Source: Nemertoderma westbladi
Lineage: Eukaryota > Xenacoelomorpha > Nemertodermatida > Nemertodermatidae
Assembly: GCA_032718475.1 (NCBI GenBank)
Contig: JAUCBJ010001551.1
Span: 1-64,000, forward strand
Direction: 5' to 3'
Length of the DNA: 64,000 nucleotides
Shown here: piece after piece, positions 1-14,600 of the stretch
How the letters are laid out: the number at the start of each line of letters is the position of its first letter
How positions within the stretch are numbered: the first letter of the stretch is position 1
The notes under the pieces: generated by a model
Databases searched by the model: none
Told to the model about the DNA's origin: nothing
The model's input: the letters and a program-made list of their open reading frames with translations, nothing else
Made by a program: the position numbers and the translations under genes

Positions 1-70
1 TGCCTCACAATTGATATTTTCTGTTCCATTATCACATGAACATATTTGCATTTAATTTATGTATTTTTAG

Positions 71-2623
71 GTCTGTTACATTCATTGTCTCCAGGCAACC
101 AGTTGTCCAGTCAGATGAAACAAGCGGATAGTTCAAAGAATCTAATGGGTTGGATTCAGACTGCAACTAAAGCAATTTCGGCTACAGCTGAGATCCAAAA
201 ACTACTTAAGACATTTGGTGGTTCATCAGCTGCTGGCCCGTCTATGGTTAGTAGCTGCCACGCCACATGCCACAAATAAAGGTGATAATTTCCATATTTT
301 TATATGTATTTCATCTTCACTTTTGGACGGAGTGGACATAATATGGGATTAAAATGTTCGAAAATCATACTTACATAAGTACATCAGAAGTAAAGGATGG
401 GACAAAAAGTCACGAACCAAAAAAGTGAAAATAGTAGTTCGGCTGATTATTTGTTTTCTTAAAGGTAATGGTATATTCGAAATAAGGCTGTAATGGCAAT
501 CGCACGTGCAATACAGAAGATTAGTAATTCCAATATTAAATATATACATTATACATATTATACATTAAATACATATTTATTAAATTTTGTCCCACCCGTA
601 CCCGTAACTTCAGTTCCTTCTCCTACAATGGTGTGGATCCCAATGCCACTACGTCCCAAAGTTTATAAGTCGTCCAAAATTGTCGAGGTGTCTTTATTTT
701 CCGGTTTTATTCAGGTAGCTGAGTTAGGAAACGTATTGCGCGGTGAGAGCAAAGTGAACTCCCCCAGTCTGTCGGGCCACACTAAACGTCAACACGGGCC
801 GGTCCCCGAGGTGAAGGGAAACGCGCCAGCATTACCCAAAGCCGGCACGCTGGGCGCCGCTATAAACGCAAAACTGAGTTCCACCGGGCAGGCCAGCCCG
901 TCTAGGGGTCCGTCCCACCCTGACTGGTCTCAGGATAGGGGCAGCGGCAGACGGGGCCTCGACAAACCTCGAGCCACCGATATACTGGCCCACTACAATC
1001 TACCCGCCCCTCCCGGCAGCCAACCAATCAGAGTTGATTCACCCGGCTGCCAACCCATCGCAAGGGATTTAAAGTCGTCGCGATTGGCTCAATTCGACCA
1101 GAATGCGGGACCACCGGACGAGGATTGGTATTCCCGGTCGGTGGAATGGCGCAATCGGGTCCCGGCCGGAATCGACGATGGCCAATCCAAAGATCAGAAG
1201 AGTAAGTCTAGATTCCGATATTACGATACTTGGAGGTTGTTCTGGTTGTTTATAAAAATAAAATTTATGGGTTAAATTACATTAAATATTGCATTTGTAA
1301 TTGTGTATATATCACGCAGAACATATTCATTAACTTGTAAATGTACCCCTTTGGGGTTGTTTTAGCGGGGTGTATCCAGATTGTTGGTTTGTCTAAATGT
1401 ATTAAAATAGTTCGTTGACTCTTATAGTGGAGTTTAATAAACTGCCAGTAATTTCCTCCCAAGCCGTACTTTTGGAGTTCAATGAAATTGTTTCTAATAA
1501 AGACGTATTTTTCAGAACGAAAGAAGAAACAAAGGGACGATATTGTTGGGGAGGACTATTCCGTTGGTGGTGACCAGTTTTACGATGATAACTCGTATCC
1601 GTGGCAACACAATCCAAACCTACAAAAGGCTGATCAAAGCGGGGCCAATAGTTTCCCCATCCACCCGGAATTCCAACAGGGCGCCCCTTCCTTCCCCCCT
1701 CATGGAGCCCCCACTTTCCCCCCTCAGGTCGCCCCCTCCTTCCCCCCTCAGGGGGCTCCGCCATTCCCCCCTCAAGGGGCGCCCTCTTTCCCCCTACACA
1801 GAGTGCCCCCTTTCCCCCCTCAGGGCTCGCATTCCTTTGGGCAACCATTCACCGGACCGTCGCACCAGTATGGTGCACCACGGCACCCTGGTGCACCGCC
1901 ACATGGCCAACGTGGTGCCCCACCCAGGTTCCAGACTCGGCACGATAGACCTCTAACCTCTCCCCCCATCCGACCTCAACCTCCCGCCAATAAACCCCGC
2001 AACACCCCTCGCAATATCCCCTTCGACAGCGCTAATCTAATGCCTCTAGGGAATCCCCGAGTGCGTGCCCCGACCGGGTACCCGAGACCACCAGCCGACC
2101 CGATGCCCAGACCGCACGTCGGTCAGATGGGACCTCCGCGCGGCGACCCCGTGCCTCGCCACCCCCACGCCTTCCCCGCCCATCGATACCCCCCACCAGT
2201 GCCCCCTCCCGGCGGGTTTCCCCCTTCCGTCCCCTACGGCCCACTCCCTCCCCCGAGTCTAGGTCTAGGACTCCTCGGTCCTTCTCCAGACTTCGCCTTC
2301 AACCAAAAGCCGTTCGAGCAGTACGGAGGGGCCACCAGCCCGGTCTCTGATTACGATTCCGATATGAACATCTCCGATCCGTGGACCGAACCGGGGCATA
2401 CGTTGTCGTCCTCATCCGTTGGCGATCAGCCCCAGTCCTCGCGGGGAGATCAACCCGGGTCGTTCGACGGAGATCAGAAAGGGTCTGCACTCAGCTCTCC
2501 AATTGATCATCAACCTTGGACGGCACCCCCGAACTTCCAGCAATGGAACCAAGATCTACGTGAGTCGAAGTTGCCTCAAGCTGACCCACGGCTGAGACGA
2601 AATCGTCACTCTGAAAATGAAAG
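71..2623 (+). CDS. Exon group 1-3 of the Pro-rich gene
   Basis: The exons here are 71-246 (phase 0 in and out), 715-1201 (ends phase 1 at CAGAAGA/gtaagt) and 1516-2623 (starts after tttttcag, ends phase 2 at GAAAG/gtgagt). GC rises sharply inside the exons, in contrast to the AT-rich introns, which supports coding status. Exon 1516-2623 codes about 370 residues dominated by Pro, Gly, Gln and His, with a run of FPPQ/FPPH repeats around 1690-1830. The introns 247-714 and 1202-1515 hold nothing recognisable. Confidence 0.75.
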
Positions 2624-5600
2624 GTGAGTCGCAAAAACTAAACAGCACATCTCAGCAGCATATCTAACCTCTGAGCAGTAGATCTAACCTCTGAACAGTA
2701 TATCTAACCTCTGAGCAGTAGATCTAACCACTCAGCAGCATATCTAACCTCTGAGCAGTAGATCAAACCTCTGAACAGTATATCTAACCTCTGAGCAGTA
2801 GATCTAATCACTCAGCAACATATCTAATCTCTGAGCAGTAGATCTAACCTCTGAGCAGTAGATCTAACCTCTGAGCAGTAGATCTAACCTCTGAGCAGTA
2901 GATCTAACCACTGAGCAGTAGATCTAAGCTCTGAGCAGTAGATCTAACCACTCAGCAGCATATCTAACCTCTGAGCAGTAGATCTAACCTCTGAGCAGTA
3001 GATCTATCCTCTGAACAGTATATCTAACCACTGAGCAGTAGATCTAAGCTCTGAGCAGTAGATCTAACCACTCAGCAGCATATCTAACCTCTGAGCAGTA
3101 GATCTAACCTCTGAGCAGTAGATCTAACCATTCAGCAGCATATCTAACATCTGACAGCATATATAACCACTGGGCAGCATATCTATCCTCTGAGCAGTAG
3201 ATCTAACCACTCAGCAGCATATCTAACATCTGAGCAGCATATATAACCACTGAGCAGTAGATCTAACCACTCAACAGTAGATCTAACCACTCAGAAGCAT
3301 ATCTAACCTCTGAGCAGTATATCTAACCTCCGAGCAGTAGATCTAACCTCTCAGCAGCATATCTAACCACTGAGCAGTAGATCTAACCACTCAGCAGTAG
3401 AAAGTAACCTCTGAGCACTGAGCAGTAGATTAACCTCTGAACAGTATATCTAATCTCTGAGCAGTAGATCTAACCTCTGAGCAGTAGATCTAACCTTTGA
3501 ACAGTAGATCTAACCACTCAGCAGCATATCTAACATCTGAGCAGTAGATCTAACCTCTGAGCAGTAGATCTAACCTCTGAGCAGCATATCTAACCACTGT
3601 GCAGTAGATCTAACCTCTGAGCGGTTGGCGACTCGCCCTCGCTTCAGCAGATGATAGTGGCAATGGTGGAATTGGTCTATTGATGAATCCAACTGCACAT
3701 GCTGCATTGGACAAAATAGACCAAATCTCTAACCGCATCATCCGTTGCCACTTCTCATGTTCTGGAAGACTGGCTAAGAAGTTTCCTAATGTGGTTCTGA
3801 TTGTGTGCTACTCTCCAACTAGTGTTGCCCCTGTAGATGAGGTGGAAAATTTCTACCAGAATCTACAAGCAGCTACTGATGGAGTGGATCAGCATGCATT
3901 CTTAACATTCCTGGGAGACTTTAATGCAAGTCTGCATCAATCACCTACATCGCCCTGGGTCTATAGCAATAGTGTTAACCGAAATTCCGTCCATCTTCAA
4001 GAGCGAACTGGAAAGCTATGGACTCATAGTGGACCCAGTGGTCACAAGTCCCAGATAGACCATATCCTGTTACGTAGGAAATACAGGAGCTCTATACAAG
4101 ACTGTAATGCATTTACACTACGGCCCTTCTCCAGTGATCACCGCCTTATTGTGGCCAAGGTAAGAAGTGTCTGCGTGCTAGCAGAACAACGAAATCTGCC
4201 TTGCCGCGGCATGACTGGTCCTCTCTGTTGCAACAGCCAAGTGTGAGATCCAGCTTCACACTAGAGCTGAGCAACAGGTATGAGGTTCTTGCCTCTGAGG
4301 CAGTTGATCACTGTGAGGGCTATACTGCCTTCACAGAGGCAGTTAAGTTAGCAGCTGCAGAAACAGTTCCTGTATACCCTCGAAACAGGAAAAGGGCCCC
4401 CTGGACTGACAACAAAATTCAGAAGTGCCGAAATGACCTCTACAAGGCGCAGAAAGAGTCCCGACTCAAACAGACTACAGCGGCCAAGAATGCAGTTACG
4501 GCTGCATCTAGGTCCCTGAACAGGCAGTACTCTGTTAATCTACAGGAGCTAATAAACCAACTGGTTGATGCCATCAATGATGCTGATGACAGCAGGCAAT
4601 CATCCCAGGCATGCAGATCGATCAACTTGCTTGCTGGTCGAAAAAGCCAACCAACCATCAAGATTAAGGCTGAATCACCAGCCGATCGCCTCAATGGTTG
4701 GAAGGCCCACTTTGAAAAGCTCCTCAATAATGACAGGGTATTGCCTGATAACTTTATAGAAGTAAAAGTTTCTGAGTCTGTACTCCCAGATATTCCCATT
4801 GGTGATATCTCCTTTGCAGAAGTGAATGCTGCTGCAAAGAGCATTAAGACCAATCGTGCCAGTGGAGTAGATGGTGTTCCCCCTGAGGTCTTTAAAATAC
4901 CTGAGTGTTTAAAGCTCATCTATCCCATCATAGTAGACATGTACCGAACAACAAGAGTCCCACAAGAAATGAAAACAAATAAGTTGGTGCCAGTTCCCAA
5001 GAAGGGCAACCTAACACTCTATGGTTCTTTTCGGAGAATCTCATTGATCTCGATTGCTGCAAAGCTATACAATAGAATTCTATTAAATCGCATCAGGGAT
5101 CCCATTGAGAGACTGCTCCGTGGAAATCAGAATGGGTTCCGTAAAGGCAACTATAGGCCGACTAAAGGCGTATAAGCAACTAAAGGATATCTTCTACATT
5201 AATAAGGCTACTCCAGAAGCTATCAACAACTACAAATCAGATATTGTTAACAAATTAACAACTATTAATCAGGATATAGCTAGCTCCCGAAATCCAGAAA
5301 TCATGTTGAAGAAACTTATGGATACCTTGATGGAGTCATCCAAAAGAAACATCCCCTATATTATAGTTCACCAGAAGAAGAAGATACATCACATGGACCG
5401 GAAAAACTATAGCATCTCAAATAAGTTTGAACTTCAAAAATGTGAAAAGAAACTGAAAGAAGCCAAAAAGATATATAAGAGACATGGGGGGATATCAGAT
5501 ACAGAGAGCCACCTACATTATATGCAGTGCTACCTGGAGCACAGGGCAGTATACTCAAGAGCAACCAACAGAGCATGTACCACTCTTATAACTCTCATAT

Positions 5601-8600
5601 TAAGGAGCTAGCAGAATCAACCAGAAACCCAAAACATTTCTGGAAATTGATAAAGATGGTCAAACCAAGGAAACCAATGTCACCCACTGCTGCAGACACT
5701 CTTCACAACGAACTCAAAAGTCACTTCAATGCTGATAATCCTACAGAAGCTCCACAACCAAGTGACCATACGCATACGTGCCCAAGCAACATAAATCCGG
5801 TCTATAATGACTCCAAACAACCTAATAAATTTGTGACTGCATTAACCATTGAAGAAAATATAAAAGAACTTAATATGGGGAAAACAGGGGATTATTATAA
5901 CATTCAATCTGAACATCTCCACTATATCTACTATGGGTCCTCACATATTTTATGTAAATTTATTGCCGATATATTTAACCAAATTAATTATAGTGGTGAA
6001 TGTCCAAAGATTCTGTGCACAGGACTAATGTTGGCAGTACCAAAACCATCTAAGAACCAGAAGCTACAGATTGCTCCAGGAAATAATTCAAGAATGATCA
6101 CCATTTTAGCAACACTTGCAAAGTTGTGGGAGATTACCATTAAGGGTGATATGAAAGAAATCCTCAAGACAAATGACCTCCAGATGGGATACAAGGAAAA
6201 CTTAAGCTCCGAATCCGCATACCTAACAGTTAATAACCTCATAAAATATTTCAACAAGAAGAACTCTCCAATATACATGCTCTCCCTCGACCTATATTCA
6301 GCTTTCGATAAAGTCAGCTATCATAAGCTTTTTGACAAACTTCGACAGACCAAGCTAAATAATAAACTCGTGAATGCTATTGAATCTTACTATAGGAACT
6401 CCTTGGCGTTCCTGAATTGTGATGGATACATACACAGTGAAGGGATTCATCTTGGTCAAGGAGTTCGGCAAGGTGGGGTCCTGTCACCCCTCTTGTTTAA
6501 TTTCTACATTGCTGAAATGGTGAACGAAATAGTCAACAGTGGCCTGGGAATTCACTTAGGGCACCAATCTTTCTTAATTGTCAGCTATGCTGACGATATC
6601 ATTGTGCTTGCTAACTCCATACATGATATCGAGGCTCTAACTAATATACTGACTAACTCACTGACAGAACTCAATTTGAAGATTAATATAAAGAAAACCC
6701 ACTTTATCGTGTCGAACCCGGATAGCTCAATGTCTATTGGAGAATCATTAAAGATAATTGGTGACACCCTTTTTTCTGAGCCAACCTGCACATATATGGG
6801 TCTACCCTTACCAGGTACGGATAAAAACCTAAAGGACTTGTTTACCAGCAAGATATGGATGAACTGCTCAATGCTTTCATCCCGCGGTCTAAAACCAAAC
6901 TCAGTCTCGTTAAATGTGACAGCTACAATATGGAGGTCAGTATGCATCCCGAGCATTACTTATGGATCATCATCACTGAGTACTAAACTAATAGATGATG
7001 TTGCAACTACATGTAGGAAGGGTATGCGATCGCTACTGCATGCGGGGAATTACATTAAAAACAAGGTATTAAACGTGTTATTTGGATCTGCAGATCTCTC
7101 TAATACCATCCTTGCACATCAATGCCGGTCGATATATAATATATTCAATAGTCATAATGATAAGCTGACTTACTTGTTTGGCCGACTACTCAGTATCCAT
7201 CTTAGCGGGGAAGATTGTATTGAACTATACAAGGTATATATGATGAACTCATGGAAAGTAGGCTTACCTTCATTAATATCATTGGCAACCCACCTATATA
7301 AACTAAATCTTTGCATCCGCAATTGCAAATTCCCATACCTCCTGAACTCGTTGACTCCAGAGGAACACTTTTGCAGCCTATACTTCCAATCAATATTAAA
7401 CAATGCCGACGCCCCATACAGTACTAAAATGGATCTAATCCGCGAGTTTACACTGACAGTCTAAGTATTACGCACCAACCCTTCCATTTTGATGATCTAT
7501 ACCATGGGTATGTTATCATATTTTACCTATGCCGTGTAATAATTTCAGCCCTGTAAACATTGTTCTTAGTGATCTACCTGTGCCTACATTTTAACGTTAA
7601 TAAAAAGTGTTTATACATGTCCCTTAATTTATTAATTGTTAATTTGGATGATTTGGTACTAAACAATTGAAGATATGTTCACAGTATTCGAATGAGACCC
7701 ATTTAGATCTTAATTCTAGATATATATCTGTTCTAGATCTTAGCTTACATTAGCTACGCCGTATTATAATATTATAATTGTATAATTTTAATAATAATGG
7801 TATAATTGTAACTTTTGTAAATTCTTGTCTGTATATTTTATTTCATATCGTCAGACCATTTTACTAATTACAGCCACCGGGGCGTAATCCGGGAATAATA
7901 ATAAAAAAGGTCGTGGGACCATGGAGCCCATTTTGGCACTTAGAAGGATAATTGAAGAGTTATCAAAAAAGAAAGACATGCATCTGGCTGTTATCTTTGT
8001 TGACTTCTTCAAGGCCTTTGATTCAGTCTCTCGCTCACGTATGTTCAGCATACTTTCATTATATGGGATTCCTGGTGATATTATCGCAGCAATCAGATCA
8101 GTCATACAATGGTTCGACAACATTTGTGTCTACTGTTGACGGTGACACAGAACCATTTGAAGTGTTATGGGGCGTCCTCCAGGGAGACACACTTGCACCA
8201 TTCTTGTTCATAATTGTTGTTGACTATGTTCTACGCATGTCCTTAGATCATCATAATGATGATGGGGTGATGATAACTCCACCTACTGGCTCCAGAAGTC
8301 GAGGAAATCCTGCCAAGTACCTAACTGATCTAGACTTTGCTGATGACTTAGGAGTACTCTCAGAATCACTAGAGGGAGCCCAACGGCTCCTCAGCTCATT
8401 AGAACAAGCTGCTTCTAGTGTTGGTCTTTTTATTAACTCCAGAAAGACCACAATTTTGACAGTTAACTTTGAAAGTCCTCAGCAAGTCTCTGATCGGATG
8501 AGCATAAGCTCAAAAGATGGTATGCTTGAGCATGTGGATGACTTCTGTTACCTGGGATCATGGATCCGGAAGTCAGGTGAGGACCTTCGAATACGTAAGG

Positions 8601-11600
8601 GAAAGGCATGGGCTGCCTTGAATAGGCTTTCCAGGATTTGGAAGTCAACGAGAATTACTCGGAAACTTAAGGTCCGATTATTTAGAGCAGCAGTAGTTCC
8701 AGTACTCCTCTATGGTAGTCCGTGCTGGGCTCTAACTGCTGAGGACACCAAATCTCTGGATGGCACATTCACAAGAATGCTACGCCGGGTTCATTGTGTC
8801 AAGTACAATGCACACATTTCCAACCAGACACTATATAACATTGGAGGTGTCGCATTGGTTCCCCCAAGCTTGACACTAGAACAAAATCGCCTCCGCTTTG
8901 CAGGACATTGCTTTCGCCGTGAGGACCAGCCAGTGCATAATCTTGTACTTTGGCAGCCTCATGGAGTGAATAAGCATGGTGGACAGCCCATGACTTTCTT
9001 GAGACGCATCTTAAAGGACACTGGCCTTGAAGATGCGGATGATCTAGCAAATGTCATGGGTGATAGGGAGTTGTGGCGGTGCAATAAATAAGCCGGCACA
9101 GCATTCTTAAAAATGCAGCTGCAATGCAGCCTGCCGATCCTAGTAGTAGTGCCCTGTAACATTTCGCAACCAAAATGTTTCAGTGTGAAAAGTGTAGGCC
9201 TACCACACCCCGCCCAAACAGCCGCAAACGCATAGCCAACAAATTTAACAATAGGTTACATACATGTTGGGTTCATGACGAGATGAGTGAAAATTGATCG
9301 CATAATATAAACAAAAAAATTGAGAGTCGGGCTGGCACTCCTCCACTTTCTTACCCAATGGAAATGTTGTTGTTATAATCTAATATTATTGGGGCGGCTT
9401 TCTCTCGTTAATGACTGGGTGGGTTCAATACAATAAGGAAGCATGGAATGTTGGGCTCCAATGAGAAGGAAGGGAGTAGTGGTTGTATAGGGCACTCCCT
9501 TATTGGTGGAAGGCAGTAGCTTACAGGGAAGCTAACAATATTGTGGTTGGTAGGTGAGTGAAGGGTGGAAAGGTGAGTGAATGGAACTAGGCCTTGATAT
9601 TGGTTTGTAGATGGAGATTAGATTGAATTAGATTGAATTATCGATTGAATTAAGATTGAATTAGATTAGATTGAAAATTAGCGACCCATGTGAAGTATAC
9701 CAGACTTTCTGCCGTTATATTTCACTTTGCAGTTACCCCCATGTGAAGAATACCAGACTTTCTGCCGTTATATTTCACTTTGCAGTTACCCCCATGTGAA
9801 GAATACCAGGTTTTCACCAAAAATACAGGTTACAGAAGGGCTGAATCTAACCAAAACAATAAACAAATTAGTATATGTACAGGTTATAAGACAGAAATAA
9901 GCGATATAAAACACTTAATAAAGATAAATAAAAAAAAATAAAAAATCTTCATATATAAAATTCCAATAAAAAGTCGACCGAAAAGTGAAATCCTGGTATT
10001 CTTCACATGGGCGTGGAGATGGGATATTGCGGTGAGGAAGGGGGGGAAAGGGAATAATTACAGTATGTTTTATTATTGCGTTTATAAAATTAGTATCTTG
10101 GGGGAGCGTATTTTTGTATGTTTGCCTACAGAGGCGCGAAAAATCGAGTACAGTTTGTGTTGATTTGTTTTGATTTGGAATGTCTATTAGTTCTAACAAT
10201 CTAATTTACGGTAAATTAACTAAAGTATGCGTAAATTTACCTATCGTCCCGATATCACTTACTAACCGAACAAGTGCAGCGAGCGAAATCATGAAGATAG
10301 ATCGATGGATGAGTATTGATGGATGAATTAAATTCACATGCATTGGAACTAAATTCGTTTTGATATTCTGTGATTGGAACAGAGTTTGCCTCGATTGGAA
10401 CTGGGTTCGATTTATATAATTTATTTTGGAACTAAATTCGGATCAATTGGAGCTACTGCTGTACTGTAAGTTCGCCTTTGAAAATGTGCGATTGGCATTA
10501 AGTGCTACCATTTTTAATTATATTATTAACTGGTGTTTTCGGTGAGAATACTGCCATATAGTAGATTAAACTGTTGGGCATCTGTAGCTGCGGGGTCAGG
10601 AGGCCTAGATGGCGTTATACAAGACATCACGTAGTATTTCCAGCTCTACCCCTAGATGGCGTTATACAAGACATCACGTAGTATTTCCAGCTCTACCTTT
10701 TATCTGATCTGTTATATCCACTGTTTAGTTGAGTATGCCATATCATTTATTAGTGAAATAAAGTAACTTGTTTTCATTAAATTGCAAAATTATTGAAAAT
10801 AAGTGTCTGATACCATTTGAAGGAAAGGAGCAGATTACAGAGGCTGCCGGCTTTTCTAACCAAAACAATAAACGATATTTCGATAACGGAACAAGCTATG
10901 AACAAACAGACTTCAGATTTGGAATTCTGATGAAATGTTGCTCTAGATGAAATGAAAAAAAAATCGGTATTAAGGATCGGGAGATTAAAATCGGTGGTAA
11001 GGGAAGGTTATTAATGTGTAGAAAATAGGAGGTACCTGTAGTATGCACCAAATTTATTTGAGCCGGAAATTGTAATATTATAAAGCCAGATAGGGGGGGG
11101 GGGGGGGGGGGGGGACTGGATGCAATAAAAATTCATCCCTCTCCAGGGGAAATTCGACGCAAATAACAGCTGATTACTCTCAAAAATAAAACTGTAAACT
11201 GTTTTGTTTAGTTTATTGTTTTGGTTAAAATAACATGCCACTGTAACCTGCTCCTTTCCCTAAATTGATAATTTAACTGAGGCGGGATATTAATTCGCCA
11301 AGATGGGATTTGCGTCCACTTCCCCTGTCTATATAAAGCTGTAAAAGATTATAAGACTTGAATTTAATCTTATAATAATTATTTCTTTAATAAATAATTA
11401 AATTATTGTCGGCCAAATATACTCGCCCATGTGAAGAATTCCAGGATTTCACTTTTCGGTCGACTTTTTATTGGAATTTTATATATGAAGATTTTGTATT
11501 TTTTTTAATTTATCTTTATTAAGTGTTTTATATCGCTTATTTCTGTCTTATAACCTGTACATATACTAATTTGTTTATTGTTTTGGTTAGATTCAACCCG

Positions 11601-14600
11601 TCTGTAACCTGTGTTTTTTTTGTGAAAACCTGATATTCTTCATATGGGGGGTAACAGCAAAGTGAATTTTCAAAACCAATTTATTACATAATAAAGCAAT
11701 GATGCAATGTAAGCCCTGCCGTCTCGGGGTAGTTTATAATGACTAATAAACTTCTAAATCTCTCCTGAATACTAATAGTAACATATACTGAAAACTGACT
11801 ACTCTTAACAGGGGTAGGGGGTTAAAGGTGCCAGACAGGTAAGTATGGTGATAGCAAGTAGCCTTGGAAGTTGGAACTATCCAATATCCATCTGAGGCAC
11901 CAATTAACTGCAGTAAGCTACGGTGGCCCATAACGGACATCACTACAACCAAAGACTCTCCATAGACCACCATAACCAAACCAATTGTTTGTGGCTGTCA
12001 CGGCACTACGGCAGTACGGCAACACAGCATTGTTTGTTGTTGTCACAACATTACGGCAATTGTTTGTTGCTGTCACAACACTACGGCAGCACGGCACTAC
12101 GGCAACACAGCAATTGTTTGTTGTTGTCACAACACTACGACAATTGTTTGTGGTTGTCACGGCAGCACGGCACTACGGCAGTACGGCAACACAGCATTTG
12201 TTTGTTGATGTCACAACACTACGGCAATTGTTTGTTGCTGTCACAACACTACGACAATTGTTTGTGGTTGTCTCGGCAGCACGGCAGTACGGCAACACGG
12301 CATTTGTTTGTTGCTGTCACGGCAGTACAGCAAGCAGCAGGTGATTTCACAACAAATTCTGATTGGTTAACTTAGTTAACTTGAACTGCGCCAAATTTGA
12401 ATGCCCTGGTTAGCTTTACCTGATCAGCAATGCTGTATAGTATAAAGTGGTATGGTTGAATGTTTATTAGACAGTACTGCAGTAGCTAGTCTTACTGCAG
12501 TAGTTAGACTATCCACGACATTATATTACAACGAGCTTTTGAGAAGTTGTGCGGTTTTTTCACAGACGTTTTTGGTGAAAGTTTATTAGTTGAGGATTTT
12601 GTTCTTTGCTACACTGACGGTAAATTGGCAAACAAAATGCGACGACCCAATGACGATGATGATTTTTGTTTGAAGAAACTGAAAGACTATCTTGAAAAAG
12701 ATTATAACCGGATAACACTCGGTTTATGTTTGAAGCCACAAACAATTGTCGTATTGTACTGCCGTGACAGCAACAAACAATTGCTGTGTTGCCGTAGTGC
12801 CGTGCTGCCGTAGTGTTGTGACATCAACAAACAAATGCTGTGTTGCCGTACTGCCGTAGTGCCGTGCTGCCGTGACAGCCACAAACAATTGGTTTGGTAA
12901 TGGTGGTCTGTGGAGAGTCTTTGGTTGTAGTGATGTCCGTTATGGGCCACCGTAGTAAGCCTATCAGGAATCTATAGACATCTACACAATGATTGGACCA
13001 AAGGCGCGACCTTTACTAACATTAGTAAAGGTCGCATTGGGTTGGACACTGACTCATCCCTCCATTACTACTACTACTACTGTAGTATGGCTATCACCCA
13101 TTGAAGTCTCTGTGCTGTCAATCACTTATTCCTTTAGAAGTTTATGTAGGTACTTTACTGGGATTGATACATGTTAGATTGGTCGCTGGCTGAGGCTAGT
13201 CCAGATATAATATATTAGGAAGGCACTCTGGCTGTGACTGGGCGGCAAATTGATTCAACTGGGCGGCACTTGTGGAGTATGGAGCTATGGAGTATGCCAT
13301 GTGTCATCCCTATTACTAGTCTAAACAAATATTGATTATAGTCAATATGGGGCCATTCTCATGTGCTTACCCATACTTCATCCCTTAGAGGAGCACTACT
13401 GTACCAATATGGGTGTATCGATTTGACTGCGTGACGTGTCCATGATCGTGTTAATATATCAATCCTGTGGAATTGACATGAGCTACCAGTTCCAACAATT
13501 TGAGTATCACTAACGGCTCCTCACAGTCTTATTGTGCTTCACCCTCGATCATCTTAAAAACGTTATTGTACAATAAACTGTAAATTCAAATATAAACCTC
13601 ATTTCCTATTATTAATTAATTATTATAATTATAGAAATTCAATATTATTATTTAACTATACAAATACAGTAGAGTAATGATTTTCAAACATTACTATCGT
13701 GCTAATAAAATAGTATGTGATCATCTTAAAAATGTATTAAGTGTTTTCAGTTTGGTTTCGGTTTGACATTCAATCAGCATAAAATTAAAGATTTCTTCGG
13801 TCGTTCGGCTAAAAATTGGGCATCAAATCTCAAAATCCGAAAATAATTACCATGCGGTCCCTAGAACATAGACTACTGTAGACCTACTCAGAGGAAAAAA
13901 CTTCTCATTTTTCGGATATTTAAGATACATGGCAGAATTGAGTCGGACTAGTCCCTTTAAAGCAATCATGTCGAAACGAAAGCTACCCAGAACCATGCCG
14001 GGATCGAACCCACGACATCTGGAGATATTTCCATTGAATGCAACGGGTTTTATTGACTACGTCAACGCCTCTACGTATATGCACTCTACAACATTATGCT
14101 GAACATTTTTATTTGTATCTTATAATATAAATTCTATCCGTTTCCACCAGCAATATCTTCATATGTCCATATAGATATTAAAATGACAGTTAAGGAATGA
14201 ATTCAGGCCAAGGACATCGCCGCCCAGAGTAGAAGACTTCTTCTTATACTTCACGGCCTCGAGCGCGGCAGATGCTAAACGATGCAACTTTCGAAAAACG
14301 CCGATTACAACGTTGCCTTTCCATCTCGAAGGCATATACCAACAGTATACCTAAAACTAAAAACGATTGATAGTAGGCCACGACTGGTACATATCGATGA
14401 ACACACTTTATTCTGAACGCTTGTAGCTAAATAACGAAAGCAAAAGCAACATTTATGACTCACCTACTGGACGAAGTGACGGGAGGAAGTCAAACAATCT
14501 CCGTTTCAAATTTAAGCAATTATTAAATTTGTTGAAATATGATAATTGGTAGGGGGGGGGGGGGGGGGGGGGGGGTTATGTCAATGAATAAACTACAATG

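Noticed and set aside
349-549. Minus-strand 66-codon frame
   Set aside because: Lies in an intron of the Pro-rich gene, with no motif or splice support.
11918-12375. Gln/His/Leu-rich frames in several phases
   Set aside because: Produced by the internal tandem units of the TIR element. No conserved domain, and multiple frames are open at once.
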